A DNA stretch of 64,000 bases from Phycisphaera sp. (GCA_025916675.1 CP098402.1:3467205-3531204); one strand, 5' to 3'. Shown: positions 37,714-46,839, counted from the first letter of the stretch. Numbers and translations: made by a program. Notes: generated by a model from the letters alone, not told the origin.

Positions 37714-37719
37714 TACGAT
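37714..37719 (+). promoter_or_regulatory. -10 box, leaderless-type, of the 333-aa gene
   Basis: TACGAT, then TGTGC, then ATG at 37725. No Shine-Dalgarno site. It lies only about 33 nt after the rtcB stop, implying its own promoter. Confidence 0.5.
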
Positions 37720-37724
37720 TGTGC

Positions 37725-38726
37725 ATGCCGAGCAACACCCAGAACCCCAGCAGCACGAGCCTCCCCCAGGCCGCCCAGGCCCTCACCGAGGGCCTGATCG
37801 ATTATGCTGGCCTCTTCCCGCCGGCCAAGCTGGATATGGCCCCAGCGGTCGAGAACTTCGCACGCTACCTGCGGAGCGCCCAGGCCCCCATGCTGGGCCG
37901 CTTCGTCTGCCCCGCTTCGAGGCTGAGCGAGCTGACCAAGGCCGGCCAGATGCTCATGCCCGGCACGTTCGCCACCAGCGGCTACCCCGAGATGGCCGGC
38001 GACGGCGAGCCGTGGCGCATCAGCGCCATCGTGCCCCACACCAGCCAGACGCCGCTGGACGACTCGCTCGAGCAGATCCGCGAATTCAACCACCGCCACG
38101 AGGCCGAGGACCAGGGGCTCGCGATCGTCGACGCGATCGAGACGCCGCTCAAGGAAGTCGCCGACGTCGACGGCTTGCTCGACACCGTGCCCGAGCAACT
38201 GGCCATCGCGATGGAGGTGCCCGTTGCGGGGGGCACCGACGTCCGCGGCTACATCGCCGCCCTTGCGGGCACGGGTGCCGCCGCCAAGATCCGCTGCGGC
38301 GGCGTGACCAAGGACGCCATGCTGCCCGCCGAGCCGATCGTGGAGTTCATCGCGGCCTGCCGCACCGCCGGCGTGCCCTTCAAGTGCACCGCCGGCCTGC
38401 ACCACGCCCTGCCCGGCTCGTACCGCCTGACGTACGAGGACAACCCGCCCATGGGCCCGATGCAGGGCTTCGTGAACGTGTTCACCGCCGCCATCCTCAT
38501 CGGCGCCCGCGCGATCGACGAGCAAACCGCCATCGAACTGATGGCCGAAACCAACGGCTCAAACTTCGTGCTCACCAACGACACCATCGGCTGGAAGACC
38601 CACACCGTCCCCGTCGCCACCGCCGTCGAGCAGAGAAGCCGATTCGCGTTGAGTTTTGGGAGTTGTTCGTTTGAGGAGCCCACGGAGGAGCTTGCCGAAC
38701 TGCTGCGGGCTCCTGCCGACGGCTGA
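37725..38726 (+). CDS. Conserved protein of unknown function (333 aa)
   Basis: A soluble 333-aa protein without signal or TM. The N-terminal LIDYAGLFPPAKLDM and LGRFVCPASRLSEL are patterns I recall from widely distributed uncharacterised proteins. The C-terminal half has AAKIRCGGVTKDA, GVPFKCTAGLHHALPG and alternating alpha/beta character suggestive of a TIM-barrel-like fold. That is inference, and no catalytic assignment is possible. Start ATG at 37725 follows a leaderless-type -10 box; TTG at 37719 overlaps it. The 175-bp gap after it (38727-38901) holds nothing I recognise. Confidence 0.75.
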   Translation: MPSNTQNPSSTSLPQAAQALTEGLIDYAGLFPPAKLDMAPAVENFARYLRSAQAPMLGRFVCPASRLSELTKAGQMLMPGTFATSGYPEMAGDGEPWRISAIVPHTSQTPLDDSLEQIREFNHRHEAEDQGLAIVDAIETPLKEVADVDGLLDTVPEQLAIAMEVPVAGGTDVRGYIAALAGTGAAAKIRCGGVTKDAMLPAEPIVEFIAACRTAGVPFKCTAGLHHALPGSYRLTYEDNPPMGPMQGFVNVFTAAILIGARAIDEQTAIELMAETNGSNFVLTNDTIGWKTHTVPVATAVEQRSRFALSFGSCSFEEPTEELAELLRAPADG

Positions 38727-38901
38727 CGGACCTTTGGCTGCCGCGCTTTTGGGAAGGGCCGAGTCATAGTTGGGGTGGTCATCGGCCGCGGCAGGGCCCC
38801 AAGCAGGTCAGGACGGCCGCGAGGCCGTTTCGTGGATCTGAGAGGGTGCTTCCGGGAATCCCAAGTTCGGACCGCAACCCGCTCGGGCCGGGGCCCGAAC
38901 A

Positions 38902-41301
38902 ATGGGCATGCAATACTGCTCTTTTGGATCGCTCCTCGCTTGCCTCCTGATATCTGCGGCGGTATTCGCCCAGCCCTGCGAGCCGGGCTGGACCCCGGAC
39001 CTCTTTGGGTTGCCGGGCACCGAGCACGCGTTTGCGGCCACTACCTTTGATGATGGGCGCGGCGAGGCGGTCTACATCGCCGGACAGTTCTCAGTCGCGG
39101 GGTACGCCGACGCCACGAACATCGCCAGATGGGACGGGCGTGGCTGGGAGCCCCTGGGTGGTGGCATCAACGGCAGGGTCCAGGCCTTGGCGGTCTTCGA
39201 CGACGGCCAAGGCCCGGCGCTCTACGTCGGCGGCTGGTTCTCCCTTGCTGGTGACATCACGGCAGCCAACATCGCGAGGTGGGATGGTCAGGAGTGGACC
39301 GCGGTCGGCGAGGGATGCGATGGGGCCGTCGCTGCATTGCATGTGTTTGAGAGTGATTCCGGTCCCATGCTCGTCGTCGGCGGTTACTTTCAGCATGCCG
39401 GCGGTGTGCCCGCCAGCAACATCGCGAGTTGGGACGGCCAACAGTGGTCCGCATTCGGCTCGGGGGCACAGGCCCCGGTGATTGCCTTCGAAACGTGGAG
39501 CGACGATCGCGGCGAGTTGCTTATCGCCGGCGGAGAGTTCGATGAGATCGACGGCGTGGCCGTTCACTCGGTGGCGGCGTGGGATGGGTCCTCCTGGTCG
39601 CCACTGGGATCGCCTCCCGATCGGGGCAACGCCAAGATCGCAACGATGGCGGTCTACAACGATGGGTCGGGGCCGCAACTCTACGTGGGGGGGTGGTTCT
39701 CAAGCCTCTACGGGCAGGATGCGCTCAACATCGCCCGCTGGGACGGAACACACTGGATGGCCGTCGAAGGGATTGAGTATCACTCCAACCAACCCCATGC
39801 CATGTTGGCCGCCGATCTCGGCCAAGGCCCGAGCCTGTATGTCGGCGGCTCCTTGGGCAGGCTCGCGGGCGTGCCGTGCGGCGATCTGGGTCGTTGGGAT
39901 GGCACTTCCTGGCACACGATCGGTGGGTTCGTGGATGGCAGGGTCCGCGCCCTGGTGCTCACCGAGCAAGCGGGCTACCCCGAGATCATCGCAGCGGGCA
40001 ACCTGCAGCGTGCCGATGGCCTGCCCTTGCGTGGAACGGCTGCTTGGAACGGGTCGGATTGGCGCGCTCTCGGCGTGGGACTCAACGATGATGTGCTGGC
40101 GATCGAGCAATTCGACGACGGTACGGGACCGACCGTGTACGCCGGCGGTGCGTTTACCCGGACCAACGATCCGTCGGTCGCGTACCTCGGCCGATGGGAC
40201 GGCAGGTCTTGGTCGGCCTTGGGTGGTGGCGTCGACCAAATGGTCACCAGCCTCACCGTTCACGATGACGGCTCCGGCTCATCACTCTTCGTCGCCGGGC
40301 GATTCTCTCGCGCGGGATCGATCGATGCCGGATCGATCGCACGCTGGGATGGAACGCGGTGGTGGCCGCTGGGTTCGGGCCTGATTGGCCGCGTGACGAG
40401 GGTCAACGCCATGCTGGGCTTCGACGACGGCAGTGGGTCGTCGCTCTACGTTGCCGGCGATTTCGACGCCATCCCTGGTCGCCAGTCCGCCGGTATCGCA
40501 CGCTGGGATGGTGTGGAGTGGAACGCCGTGGGCGATCACCGCGACGCGTCCGTGGTGGCCCTGGAGGTTTTCGATGACGGGACCGGGCCCGCGATCTACG
40601 CCGCCGGGTCGTTCAGCCTCGCAAGCGGACGGTACTACGTTGGCGCGTGCCGCTGGGACGGCGTCCAATGGAAGCCGCTGGGGGATGGGCTGACCGGCCG
40701 TGATCGGCGCGTCACGTCCATGCGTGCGTTCGACAACGGGTCGGGCCCCGTGCTCACTCTCGCCGGCAATTTCAATGAGATCGAAGGACGCTACGCGCGC
40801 AACATCGCGACCTGGGATGGAGCAACGTGGAGTTCACCCGACGCACCAACCAGAGGCTCCGTCCGAGCCCTCGAGGTCTTCGACGACGGATCCGGTCCGG
40901 CCCTCTTCGCCGGCGGTCCGTTCTACGACTCATCGGCCGGTGAAGTCTGGTCGTTCGCCCGCTGGGATGGGGTGGCGTGGACGCGACCCGGTGGTGCGGG
41001 CAACAACTCCTTTACGGTCCTTCGGTCGGTTACCGACGCCTCGGGGCCCGCCCTCTACGCGGGAGGCAGCTTCACCTGGCTCGATGGTGTTGCCAGCGCG
41101 TACCTTGGCAGATTTGGCTGCCTCGCACTCCCCTGCCCGGTCGACCTCGACGCCGACGGCGCGCTCACCGTTCTCGACTTTCTCATGTACCTCAATCTCT
41201 TCCAAGACGGCGACCCACTCGCCGACTTCGACGGCGACGGCGAGTTGACCCCCTTGGACTTCTTGGCATTCCAGGCCGCTTTCGACGCCGGCTGCGAGTG
41301 A
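38902..41301 (+). CDS. Secreted WDG-repeat beta-propeller protein with EF-hand tail
   Basis: A 799-aa secreted protein. A signal peptide (core FGSLLACLLISAAVFA) leads into 13 repeats of about 55-60 residues, each with [AG]RW[DN]GxxWxxLG followed by VxALxVFDDGxGPALYVGG. This reads as a large beta-propeller or Kelch-like surface. The last 55 residues are a duplicated EF-hand module (DLDADGALTVLDF, DFDGDGELTPLDF) bracketed by Cys. Function is unknown; adhesion or carbohydrate binding would be guesses. Start ATG 38902 has no Shine-Dalgarno site; an ATG two codons later is equally possible. G-rich codon use matches its neighbours. Confidence 0.82.
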   Translation: MGMQYCSFGSLLACLLISAAVFAQPCEPGWTPDLFGLPGTEHAFAATTFDDGRGEAVYIAGQFSVAGYADATNIARWDGRGWEPLGGGINGRVQALAVFDDGQGPALYVGGWFSLAGDITAANIARWDGQEWTAVGEGCDGAVAALHVFESDSGPMLVVGGYFQHAGGVPASNIASWDGQQWSAFGSGAQAPVIAFETWSDDRGELLIAGGEFDEIDGVAVHSVAAWDGSSWSPLGSPPDRGNAKIATMAVYNDGSGPQLYVGGWFSSLYGQDALNIARWDGTHWMAVEGIEYHSNQPHAMLAADLGQGPSLYVGGSLGRLAGVPCGDLGRWDGTSWHTIGGFVDGRVRALVLTEQAGYPEIIAAGNLQRADGLPLRGTAAWNGSDWRALGVGLNDDVLAIEQFDDGTGPTVYAGGAFTRTNDPSVAYLGRWDGRSWSALGGGVDQMVTSLTVHDDGSGSSLFVAGRFSRAGSIDAGSIARWDGTRWWPLGSGLIGRVTRVNAMLGFDDGSGSSLYVAGDFDAIPGRQSAGIARWDGVEWNAVGDHRDASVVALEVFDDGTGPAIYAAGSFSLASGRYYVGACRWDGVQWKPLGDGLTGRDRRVTSMRAFDNGSGPVLTLAGNFNEIEGRYARNIATWDGATWSSPDAPTRGSVRALEVFDDGSGPALFAGGPFYDSSAGEVWSFARWDGVAWTRPGGAGNNSFTVLRSVTDASGPALYAGGSFTWLDGVASAYLGRFGCLALPCPVDLDADGALTVLDFLMYLNLFQDGDPLADFDGDGELTPLDFLAFQAAFDAGCE

Positions 41302-41366
41302 ATACAAACGAGCCCGCTGCCCGCCGTGCAGTATCGCTGCGCACAGCGGTTGCGTTCTCTCTCCCC

Positions 41367-41372
41367 TACCCT
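41367..41372 (+). promoter_or_regulatory. -10 box, leaderless-type, of rlmN
   Basis: TACCCT, then CCCCC, then GTG at 41378. No Shine-Dalgarno site; the flank is pyrimidine-rich. Confidence 0.5.
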
Positions 41373-41377
41373 CCCCC

Positions 41378-42553
41378 GTGCAGCACCCCGAACACCACAT
41401 CTTCCACTTCACCCCAGACACCCTCGCCCAGTGGTGTGCCGCGCGGTCGATGCCGGCGTTCCGGGCCAAGCAGTTGCTCAAGTGGGTGTACGAGCGGGGT
41501 GTGGTCGATCCGGCGGAGATGACCGACCTGAGCAAGCGTGACCGCGAGACGGTCTCGCGGGAGATAGCGTTCCTGAGCGGGCCGACCGTGGCCCACCAAC
41601 TCGCCACCGACGGCACGCAGAAGCTGCTCGTCGAGTGGCCCGACGACCTCGGCACCACCTCGGCCGAGCACGCCAGCGTCGATACGTCCAACAGGCTCCC
41701 GATTCTCGGGCAGGAGATGCCGTACAGCAACACCGCCCGCCAGACCGAGTGCGTGATGATCCCCTGGCCGCCCAAGGGCGACCTCAAGCCGCGTACCGAC
41801 ACGCGCGAGCGCCGGACGGCGTGCATCTCGAGCCAGGTGGGGTGCCCTGTGGGGTGCAAGTTCTGCGCGAGCGGGCTGGGCGGGCTCGATGGGAATCTGT
41901 CGGCCGGCCGCATCGTCGAGCAAGTCTGGCGATTGAATCGCCTGCCCGACGTGGGCCGCATCAGCAACATCGTGTTCATGGGCATGGGCGAGCCGCTGGC
42001 CAATTTCAAGAACGTCATCCACGCCGTGCGCACCATCGCGGCGCCGTGGGGCATGGGCATCGGCGCGCGGCGGATCACGATCTCGACCGTCGGCCTCCCC
42101 CAAGCAATCGAACGCCTGGCGCGCGAGCTTGACCTACCCGTCACCCTCGCCCTCAGCCTGCACGCGCCGACCGACGCGCTCCGCCGCCAGCTTATCCCTT
42201 GGGCCGAGCACGCAACGGTCGAGCAACTCCTCACCGCATGCCAGACGTGGTTCGCCAAGACCGGCCGCGAGATCACGCTCGAATACATCCTGCTCCGCGG
42301 CGTGAACGACCGCCCCGAGCACGCGCGGTTGCTGGCCGATCTGGCCCGCGCGATGCGCGCCAATATCAATCTGATCCGCTACAACGAAGTCCAAGGGTTG
42401 CCCTACGAGCGTCCGCGCAACGACGACGTGCGCGCATTCCAAGACATCCTGGTTAACGCGAACATCACCACCCACGTGCGCGCGAGCCGGGGGCGTGATA
42501 TCGCCGCTGCCTGCGGTCAGTTGCGCCACGAGCACGCCGGGGCCGATGCGTGA
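41378..42553 (+). CDS. rlmN: 23S rRNA (adenine-C2)-methyltransferase RlmN
   Basis: A 391-aa radical SAM enzyme methylating C2 of A2503 in 23S rRNA and A37 of some tRNAs. The radical SAM cluster motif is CPVGCKFC (C-x3-C-x2-C). MGMGEPLANF, ISTVGLPQAI and SLHAPTDALRRQLIPW are family signatures. The C-terminal Cys needed for the methyl-Cys mechanism is present in IAAACGQL. Start is GTG at 41378, supported by a -10 box 5 nt upstream. Its stop overlaps the GTG of the next gene (GTGA, 42550-42553). Confidence 0.95.
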   Translation: MQHPEHHIFHFTPDTLAQWCAARSMPAFRAKQLLKWVYERGVVDPAEMTDLSKRDRETVSREIAFLSGPTVAHQLATDGTQKLLVEWPDDLGTTSAEHASVDTSNRLPILGQEMPYSNTARQTECVMIPWPPKGDLKPRTDTRERRTACISSQVGCPVGCKFCASGLGGLDGNLSAGRIVEQVWRLNRLPDVGRISNIVFMGMGEPLANFKNVIHAVRTIAAPWGMGIGARRITISTVGLPQAIERLARELDLPVTLALSLHAPTDALRRQLIPWAEHATVEQLLTACQTWFAKTGREITLEYILLRGVNDRPEHARLLADLARAMRANINLIRYNEVQGLPYERPRNDDVRAFQDILVNANITTHVRASRGRDIAAACGQLRHEHAGADA

Positions 42554-43293
42554 GCGTCGCCGCGGTGCATCCCGCGCCGGGGTTTGCGCCCTTCACTGCC
42601 ACCCATCTGGTCGCCGCTGGCCTTGGCATCGCGGTCATGGCCGTCTTCGTGCTGGCCGGGCGTCGGGCGTCGGAGCAACGGGAGAAGCAGATCGCGCGCA
42701 CGTGGGCGGTGCTCTGGCTCATCCAGCAGGTGATCACCACCATCTATTGGCTGCTGCCGGCGAGCTTCGATGTCGGCAAGAGCTTCCCGCTCCACCTGTG
42801 CGACGTCATCGGCTGGATCGGGCCGTTCGCGTTGCTGATGGCACACACCCGTCGCACACGATGGCTTCGCACGGTGCTGTACTTCTGGGGCATCGGCCTG
42901 AGCACGCAGGCGTTCTTCACGCCCACCGTCGAACAGGGGCCGGGCGACCCGCGATTCTGGTTCTTCTGGATCAGCCACACGCAGATCGTGGGCGCGGGCT
43001 TCTACGACGTCATCGTCCGCGGCTACCGGCCGGGCGTGCGGGACTTCAAGACTGCGATCATCGCCTCGTTGTGCTGGATGGTGCCCCTGGCACTGTTCAA
43101 CTGGGCCACCGGCCTCAATTACGGCTTTCTCGGCAAGGAACTCGAGGGCGAGACCATCCTGAATGTGCTTCCGGCCTGGCCATGGCGCCTCTTTGCGATG
43201 GCGGGCATCGTGCTGGTGTTGTTCACACTGCTCTGGTGTGTGTGGCCGCTGTCGAGGATGATCGCCGGGGATCGAACGAACGCGCCAGAATAG
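42550..43293 (+). CDS. TIGR02206-type (YwaF-like) integral membrane protein
   Basis: A 247-aa protein with six or seven TM segments. The family signature is FPLHLCDVIGWIGPFALL, with QAFFTPT and FFWISHTQIV after it. The function of the family is unknown. It begins with GTG overlapping the rlmN stop, so translation is coupled to rlmN. It ends directly against the stop of the convergent HD-GYP gene with no spacer. Confidence 0.82.
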   Translation: MSVAAVHPAPGFAPFTATHLVAAGLGIAVMAVFVLAGRRASEQREKQIARTWAVLWLIQQVITTIYWLLPASFDVGKSFPLHLCDVIGWIGPFALLMAHTRRTRWLRTVLYFWGIGLSTQAFFTPTVEQGPGDPRFWFFWISHTQIVGAGFYDVIVRGYRPGVRDFKTAIIASLCWMVPLALFNWATGLNYGFLGKELEGETILNVLPAWPWRLFAMAGIVLVLFTLLWCVWPLSRMIAGDRTNAPE

Positions 43294-44685
43294 TTACGCG
43301 GCAACCTGATACGGCTTGAACCCGCTATTGCTCAGGAACACGCGCAGCGCGTCCACCGACTCGGCGCAGATCTTCGTCCCCGCCATCTTGTCGAGGATAT
43401 CGAACACCTCGCCCTCGCTCATGTCGGTGCGGTAGGGCCGCTTGGCCGCGAGTGCTTCGTAGATGTCGGCGACGCACAGGATGCGATCGGCTTGGGTCAG
43501 CTGCGTCGCATCCAGGCCGCGGTGGTAGCCCGAGCCATCGAGCTTCTCATGGTGGCGGGCGGCTAACTCGGTGAAGGGCGCAAAGCACGGCGAACGTCGC
43601 AAGATGGTCCGCGTGAATTCTGGATGCTTCTTGAGCACGCCGAATTCCTGATCGGTCAGCTTGCCCGGCTTATCGAGGATCGTGTTGCTCACGCCCAGCT
43701 TGCCGATGTCGTGCAGCAGCCCGGCCCGGCGCAGATTGGTGAGCGTGCCCGAGTCGAGCCCCATAGTCATGCCGATACCCACGGCAACGTCCGACACGCC
43801 CTGCGAGTGGCACGCCGTCCACGGACTCTTCGCATCGACGACCATCGAGAACGCCCGGCAGAGGCGATCGAGCATGGTCTCGGTCAGATGAAAGACCATG
43901 TCCTCGGGCTCGAACGCGGCCACATGCCGCTGAGCATCTACTGACATCACCTTGAGCCAAAAATCGGTATCGTTGCCGATCGAGATGAACGCCCTGACGA
44001 GGTCCGGGTCGAACCATGTTTTCCGGCGCTTACGCGCGATATCAAGCGCAGCAACGAGGCCGTAGCGCATCGCAAAAACTTCGGTGGTTTGCGAGATGCT
44101 CAGGATGCGCGCCATCAGCGGGATCTGGGTCTTGTGCAAGCCGTCCGGGTGGCCCTTGCCGTTCCAGTGCTCGTCGAGGTTGCGGATGGCTTGCACGGCG
44201 TCCTCGGGAAGGTCGAGATCGCGTGCGATCAGTGCGCCGCGCTCGCAGCGAATCTGGACGAGTTCTTTCGCATCCTTGTTCCCCGCCATCGCGATCGACA
44301 CGAACCGGCGGGCCCGCTCGCCCAGCGAGTCGTCAGGCGCGATGTTGCGGAGGATGTATGGCAGGAACGCGAGCGGATTTTGCCAGTTGGCGTACTTGAA
44401 GTTCTGCTTGACCGTCCGGTCGTCGGCACCGAACAAGTAGCACACTTTGGCGGCGTTGCTCGAGCAGCCCAGATCCTTCAGGAGTAGGGCGTAGAACAAG
44501 GCCGACCTGTCGGTGGCGTTGAGCCCGATCTCTTGGGCCAGCCGCATGCCGATCATGCACGAGCGGACGGCGTGCCCTTCGGGCTGTCCCTCGGTGATGT
44601 CCAGCGCGTACGAGAGCGCGCCGACGATGCCCGAGAGCCTTTCTCGGGTGCCTTGGGTGGGCTTAAGCTGTAGGGTCTCGGCCAA
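43294..44685 (-). CDS. HD-GYP domain cyclic dinucleotide phosphodiesterase candidate
   Basis: A 463-aa cytoplasmic protein with two HD-related halves. The N-terminal half (residues 1 to about 230) has LDEHWNGKGHPDGL, like the GYP end of an HD-GYP domain but without an obvious HD pair. The C-terminal half is a full HD-GYP domain with LLHDIGKLGV (His325, Asp326), HHEKLDGSGYHRGL and CVADIYEALAAKRPYR. HD-GYP enzymes hydrolyse c-di-GMP; HD relatives hydrolyse c-di-AMP. No sensor or receiver domain is seen. The start is TTG at 44685 with GGGAG 6 nt upstream. It lies 153 nt downstream of cdaA-cdaR on the same strand. Confidence 0.85.
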   Translation of the reverse strand: MAETLQLKPTQGTRERLSGIVGALSYALDITEGQPEGHAVRSCMIGMRLAQEIGLNATDRSALFYALLLKDLGCSSNAAKVCYLFGADDRTVKQNFKYANWQNPLAFLPYILRNIAPDDSLGERARRFVSIAMAGNKDAKELVQIRCERGALIARDLDLPEDAVQAIRNLDEHWNGKGHPDGLHKTQIPLMARILSISQTTEVFAMRYGLVAALDIARKRRKTWFDPDLVRAFISIGNDTDFWLKVMSVDAQRHVAAFEPEDMVFHLTETMLDRLCRAFSMVVDAKSPWTACHSQGVSDVAVGIGMTMGLDSGTLTNLRRAGLLHDIGKLGVSNTILDKPGKLTDQEFGVLKKHPEFTRTILRRSPCFAPFTELAARHHEKLDGSGYHRGLDATQLTQADRILCVADIYEALAAKRPYRTDMSEGEVFDILDKMAGTKICAESVDALRVFLSNSGFKPYQVAA

Positions 44686-44838
44686 CGTCGTCTCCCGAAC
44701 TTGGGCCCGACGAAGGTCGTGCGGTGCCTCTGGGGGATCGGTTGGCGTCGGGAGAGTCTTCAGGCATTCAACTTGCGTGGGACCGATAGCACATCGGGGC
44801 TATCCCGTGACTGTCAATACCGCTACAGCCAGTGGTGG

Positions 44839-45888
44839 TCAGCCAGGGTCGGCCGTGGCCTCGGCCTCGATCACCGACACCTGCACGGGCACGCTCTTGT
44901 CGGAGACCTGGAAGTCCAGGCCCTGGGCCTGGCCCGAGAGGACGGCCTCGAATACGGCCGGGCCGGCGGTGAGTTCAACGCTCTCGAGTTGCAGCGTGGC
45001 GACCACGCGCTGGCGGCCGGCGATGATGGCCTCGATGGCCTGGGCCGGCCCGCTCACGGTCACGTCACGCAGATAGCCATCCTCGGGCGCGATGAGCACA
45101 CGCCACTGCTGCATTTGTGTGGGCGAGAGCCGCACCATGACCGGGACGCTCGGGATCTCGTGGCTCTCGATTGTGCTGCGAAGCGCGATCGTCGCCTTGA
45201 CGCTCGTCGGGCTGACACGCACCAACTCGCTCTGCCACGCTTCGGGGATCGTGACTGGGATCCCGGGAACCTCGGTCGTGCTCCCATCGCGGAGCAGGCC
45301 GCGTTGCGAAGAAGAGACGGTCGCGTCGAGGGAATCGACCGTCGTGGCGTTCAGGATCGAAGCCGGCCCGGTCACCGTGATCGTGGCTGGCTCAACGATC
45401 GGCGGGCTGTCGAAGTCGGCTCCCGAGGCCACGATGTTGACGTTCACCGCCTTCTCGATCATCTCGTCGATCCGCACGTCGATGGTCTGGGGGGTCACGT
45501 CAACCAAGCTCACGGCCAGCCTGTCGAACACGTTGTGATCACGCAGCTCATCCCGAAGCGAAACGGCCTCCCGGCCGACGCTCGCGGGCAATCCATCGCC
45601 GATCGAGAGCTCGACCGGTTCGCTCAGCCGTTGCTCGGCCCGGTCGAGCGCCGCGCGCGAACCCTGGAGTTGCAGGGATACCGCCACTCGTCGCGTCATT
45701 TCGGGCTCGGTCCAGGCCGTCAATGTGGAGCCGGCGGGCGCGGTGAGCACGAGCGTCACCGTGCGCGTGGCCAGCGTCAGACTGCGGGCCTCGGCGAAGG
45801 TCCAGACGGCGATGCTCAGCGCGATGACCAGGGCAGTACGCAGCAGGCGCGAGCGCAGCGTGGTCTTGCGGCGTGCGGCACTAAGCAT
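44839..45888 (-). CDS. cdaR: CdaR-like protein (YbbR domains)
   Basis: A 349-aa protein with an N-terminal TM anchor (about residues 15-33) and three or four tandem YbbR-like beta domains outside, marked by VNIVASGADFDSP, ITVTGPASIL and VTVSGPAQAIEAI. CdaR regulates the membrane diadenylate cyclase CdaA and is usually encoded beside it. Its start overlaps the 3' end of cdaA by 8 nt, implying coupled translation. No unusual features. Confidence 0.88.
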   Translation of the reverse strand: MLSAARRKTTLRSRLLRTALVIALSIAVWTFAEARSLTLATRTVTLVLTAPAGSTLTAWTEPEMTRRVAVSLQLQGSRAALDRAEQRLSEPVELSIGDGLPASVGREAVSLRDELRDHNVFDRLAVSLVDVTPQTIDVRIDEMIEKAVNVNIVASGADFDSPPIVEPATITVTGPASILNATTVDSLDATVSSSQRGLLRDGSTTEVPGIPVTIPEAWQSELVRVSPTSVKATIALRSTIESHEIPSVPVMVRLSPTQMQQWRVLIAPEDGYLRDVTVSGPAQAIEAIIAGRQRVVATLQLESVELTAGPAVFEAVLSGQAQGLDFQVSDKSVPVQVSVIEAEATADPG

Positions 45889-46774
45889 CGGAGCCGTCCT
45901 TGGGCGCAGGGGCGTCGCTGGCCTGTTGCTTGCGGGCCTCCTCGGCGGTCGAGGGTCGATCGGGCAGCTCCTTGGTCAGGCCGGCCATCATGGCTCGCCG
46001 GAGCTCCTCGGGCGTCATGGGGTCGGTCAGTTTGCCGCGCTCGGCGATGCGGATGCTGCCGGTCTCTTCGCTCACGATGACTACCAGGGCGTCACACTCG
46101 CGAGAGATGCCCACGGCCGCCCTGTGGCGAGAGCCCAGGCCCGCGTCGGGCATGTCGGCGGCACCAGCGAGCGGGAGTTGCACGCCAGCCGCGTGGACGA
46201 TCGGGCCCTTGATGATGACCGCCAGGTCGTGCAGGGCCGTGCCGGGGAAGAACAGGCTCTGGAGCAATCGGGCGCTGACCTCGGCCCCCAGGCGGGTGCC
46301 GCCCTCGGCCAAGCCGCCCAGGGCGGTGCGTCGCTCCATCACGATCAGGGCCCCGAACTTGGCCTTCTGGAAGTAGCTGCACGCCTCGACCACCGCGTCG
46401 ACCACCTGGGCGATCTCGCCCGGCGTGCTGCGGAAGATCGGGGCTTCACCCAGCCGGGTGAGCGCCCGGCGGAGCTCGGGCTGGAAGACGACCACCAGAC
46501 CGATGGCCACGACCACGCCCGCCCGATCCAGCAGGTAGCCAAGCCGCTCGAAGGCCTCCTCGCGGCCGACCAGGGACAGGAACAGCCGGGCCGCCAGCCC
46601 GATGAGCAGCAGGGCCACCAGGCCCTTCATCACGCCCGCGGCCCGGGTGCCCTCGATGAACCGGATGATGGCCCAGACCACCAACGCGATGAGCGCAAGC
46701 TCGAGGGCGACCTCCCACCACGGGTAGCCGTCCATGCGCTTGAGCGCGTCACCAATAGCGATCGCCAGGTCCAC
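45881..46774 (-). CDS. cdaA: CdaA-type diadenylate cyclase with altered DGA motif
   Basis: A 297-aa protein with three N-terminal TM helices (residues about 20-100) and a DAC domain that condenses two ATP to c-di-AMP. The nucleotide-binding RHR motif is intact (LGSRHRAAVGIS, Arg216-Arg218) and VSEETGSI is present. The metal-binding DGA motif, normally LHDGAVII, reads LHDLAVII: Asp183 is kept but Gly becomes Leu184. The effect on activity is unknown. The start is GTG at 46774 after a GGGGTG tract. The C-terminus is an Ala/Glu/Lys-rich tail. cdaR follows with an 8-nt overlap. Confidence 0.88.
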   Translation of the reverse strand: MDLAIAIGDALKRMDGYPWWEVALELALIALVVWAIIRFIEGTRAAGVMKGLVALLLIGLAARLFLSLVGREEAFERLGYLLDRAGVVVAIGLVVVFQPELRRALTRLGEAPIFRSTPGEIAQVVDAVVEACSYFQKAKFGALIVMERRTALGGLAEGGTRLGAEVSARLLQSLFFPGTALHDLAVIIKGPIVHAAGVQLPLAGAADMPDAGLGSRHRAAVGISRECDALVVIVSEETGSIRIAERGKLTDPMTPEELRRAMMAGLTKELPDRPSTAEEARKQQASDAPAPKDGSDA

Positions 46775-46839
46775 TGCGTTTCACCCCAAGGAGCCGAGGG
46801 CCACAGGCCGCACGAGCCACTGTATGCGTCCCGGGGCCC

